Of a DNA stretch of 64,000 bases, positions 63,581 to 64,000 are shown in pieces. Each line of letters begins with the position of its first letter. Positions within the stretch are counted from its first letter, which is position 1. The stretch spans positions 1,644,584 through 1,708,583 of the forward strand of contig NZ_VIKU02000001.1 in NCBI RefSeq assembly GCF_009371985.2, given 5' to 3'. A program made the position numbers and the translations under genes. This DNA is from Pelagihabitans pacificus (lineage in GTDB: Bacteria; Bacteroidota; Bacteroidia; Flavobacteriales; Flavobacteriaceae). The notes beneath the pieces were generated by a model, which saw only the letters and a program-made list of their open reading frames with translations, searched no databases and was not told the DNA's origin.

Positions 63581-64000
63581 TTATTCCTTGATGATTTTTA
63601 TCGTGGTTTCCTTGCCTTTTTTACCCGATAAGTGCAATAGATATATACCATTTTGTAAACCTTGTAATGAAATTGAAAGAGCGCGTTCCCCCTTATTGAT
63701 TGTACCTTTTTCTACCAGACTACCATTGACGCTAAAAAGATTATAGGAAGTGAATTCCATTTCTGAAGGCAAAGTTATCCTTACCAGGTTGGTTCCTGGA
63801 TTGGGGATTGCTTGTACTTCTGTTACCTGGTCTTTAGATATTTCCATACCATTTAGATAGGCCGTCAGAGAGCTACCTCCTATTTTCTTGAACGATAGGT
63901 TGTCGTAGAGGGCGTGCCCGGCGTCGTTGCTGAAGGCGTTGGCGTACAGGAGTATGTAGAGTTGGGAGGGTCCCTGCGGCACGGCGAACTGTTGTGATCG
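63581..64000 (-). CDS. Type IX secreted protein, C-terminal part (5' end outside window)
   Basis: The frame stays open to the right edge, so only the last 139 residues are seen. The end is a regular type A sorting tail: AIPNPGTNLVRITLPSEM, YNLFSVNGSLVEKG, LQNGIYLLHLSGKKGKETTI, closing KIIKE. Before it lies a beta-sandwich end (QLYILLYANAFSNDAGHALY) like those of carbohydrate-binding modules. Substrate of the type IX system. Neighbouring a pectate-lyase-like gene, it may be part of a polysaccharide-use locus. Confidence 0.85.
   Translation of the reverse strand, partial: RSQQFAVPQGPSQLYILLYANAFSNDAGHALYDNLSFKKIGGSSLTAYLNGMEISKDQVTEVQAIPNPGTNLVRITLPSEMEFTSYNLFSVNGSLVEKGTINKGERALSISLQGLQNGIYLLHLSGKKGKETTIKIIKE

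Noticed and set aside
1..64000. tRNA, rRNA, CRISPR arrays, insertion sequences, prophage or plasmid genes.
   Set aside because: I looked through the gaps on both strands and saw no cloverleaf, repeat-spacer pattern, transposase, integrase or replication gene; a computed search could still find an RNA I missed.

Overview
This window looks like chromosomal core of a marine-type member of the family Flavobacteriaceae (phylum Bacteroidota). The evidence is the type IX secretion/gliding genes sprE and gldH, a C-terminal type IX sorting tail at the right edge, several protein families largely restricted to flavobacteria (DUF6341, DUF6427, DUF4254, DUF5687, DUF4292, HU-SPOR fusions), an ATP synthase operon without atpD/atpC, frequent TTG/GTG starts, few Shine-Dalgarno sequences, and promoters of the TTG-N18-TAnnTTTG type. 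I see no rRNA, tRNA, CRISPR array, insertion sequence or prophage. The exact genus cannot be told from the sequence alone.

Layout. 1-6500: end of an exopolysaccharide locus (MBOAT O-acyltransferase, AlgJ/AlgX-like acetyltransferase, glycosyltransferase-like protein, WecA/MraY-type initiating transferase, UDP-glucuronate decarboxylase-like enzyme). 6550-10913: purD and a flavobacterial envelope block (DUF6341, DUF6427, DUF4254, family 9 glycosyltransferase). 10923-13979: leftward arsenosugar-type cluster (TIGR04282/DUF2064 glycosyltransferase, peroxidase-like CMD protein, radical SAM ArsS) followed by a TetR regulator. 14144-17438: small membrane protein, Hsp20, HtrA/DegP protease, patatin phospholipase. 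17404-19533 (minus): small membrane protein, Crp-like regulator, ferredoxin-type oxidoreductase. 19665-21954: DUF5687 permease plus ABC ATPase. 22267-31098: sprE, bactofilin, atpZ-like, DUF6168-like, atpBEFHAG. 31270-40303: MFS transporter, ECF sigma operon headed by an alpha/beta hydrolase, lipoprotein, flippase, dut, TPR protein, DUF4292 lipoprotein, EnvC-type peptidase. 40324-45962: aldo/keto reductase, acyl-CoA thioesterase, HU-SPOR protein, dprA, trpS, plsC. 45993-52162 (minus): putative 3-keto-glycoside pair, second ECF sigma operon, recA. 52582-60399: trhO, ricT, gldH, PBP1A, CoA transferase pair, GNAT. 60491-64000 (minus): large pectate-lyase-like protein and the end of a secreted protein.

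Four observations deserve most attention. (1) Three pairs of an 18-bp TetR-type dyad, AC[AC]GACC-N4-GGTC[GT]GT, lie in three unrelated intergenic regions; each pair is separated by almost the same distance (107, 108, 109 bp), and one pair sits upstream of the tetR gene itself. (2) Three promoter-like sequences of the form GyAAC(C/A)-N13/14-GTATCTA precede both ECF sigma operons and a short terminated transcript beside recA. (3) The 883-residue pectate-lyase-like protein carries a type IX sorting-tail-like domain at its N-terminus, not its C-terminus. (4) A sigma-54-like promoter precedes an unannotated 53-residue membrane protein just upstream of hsp20.
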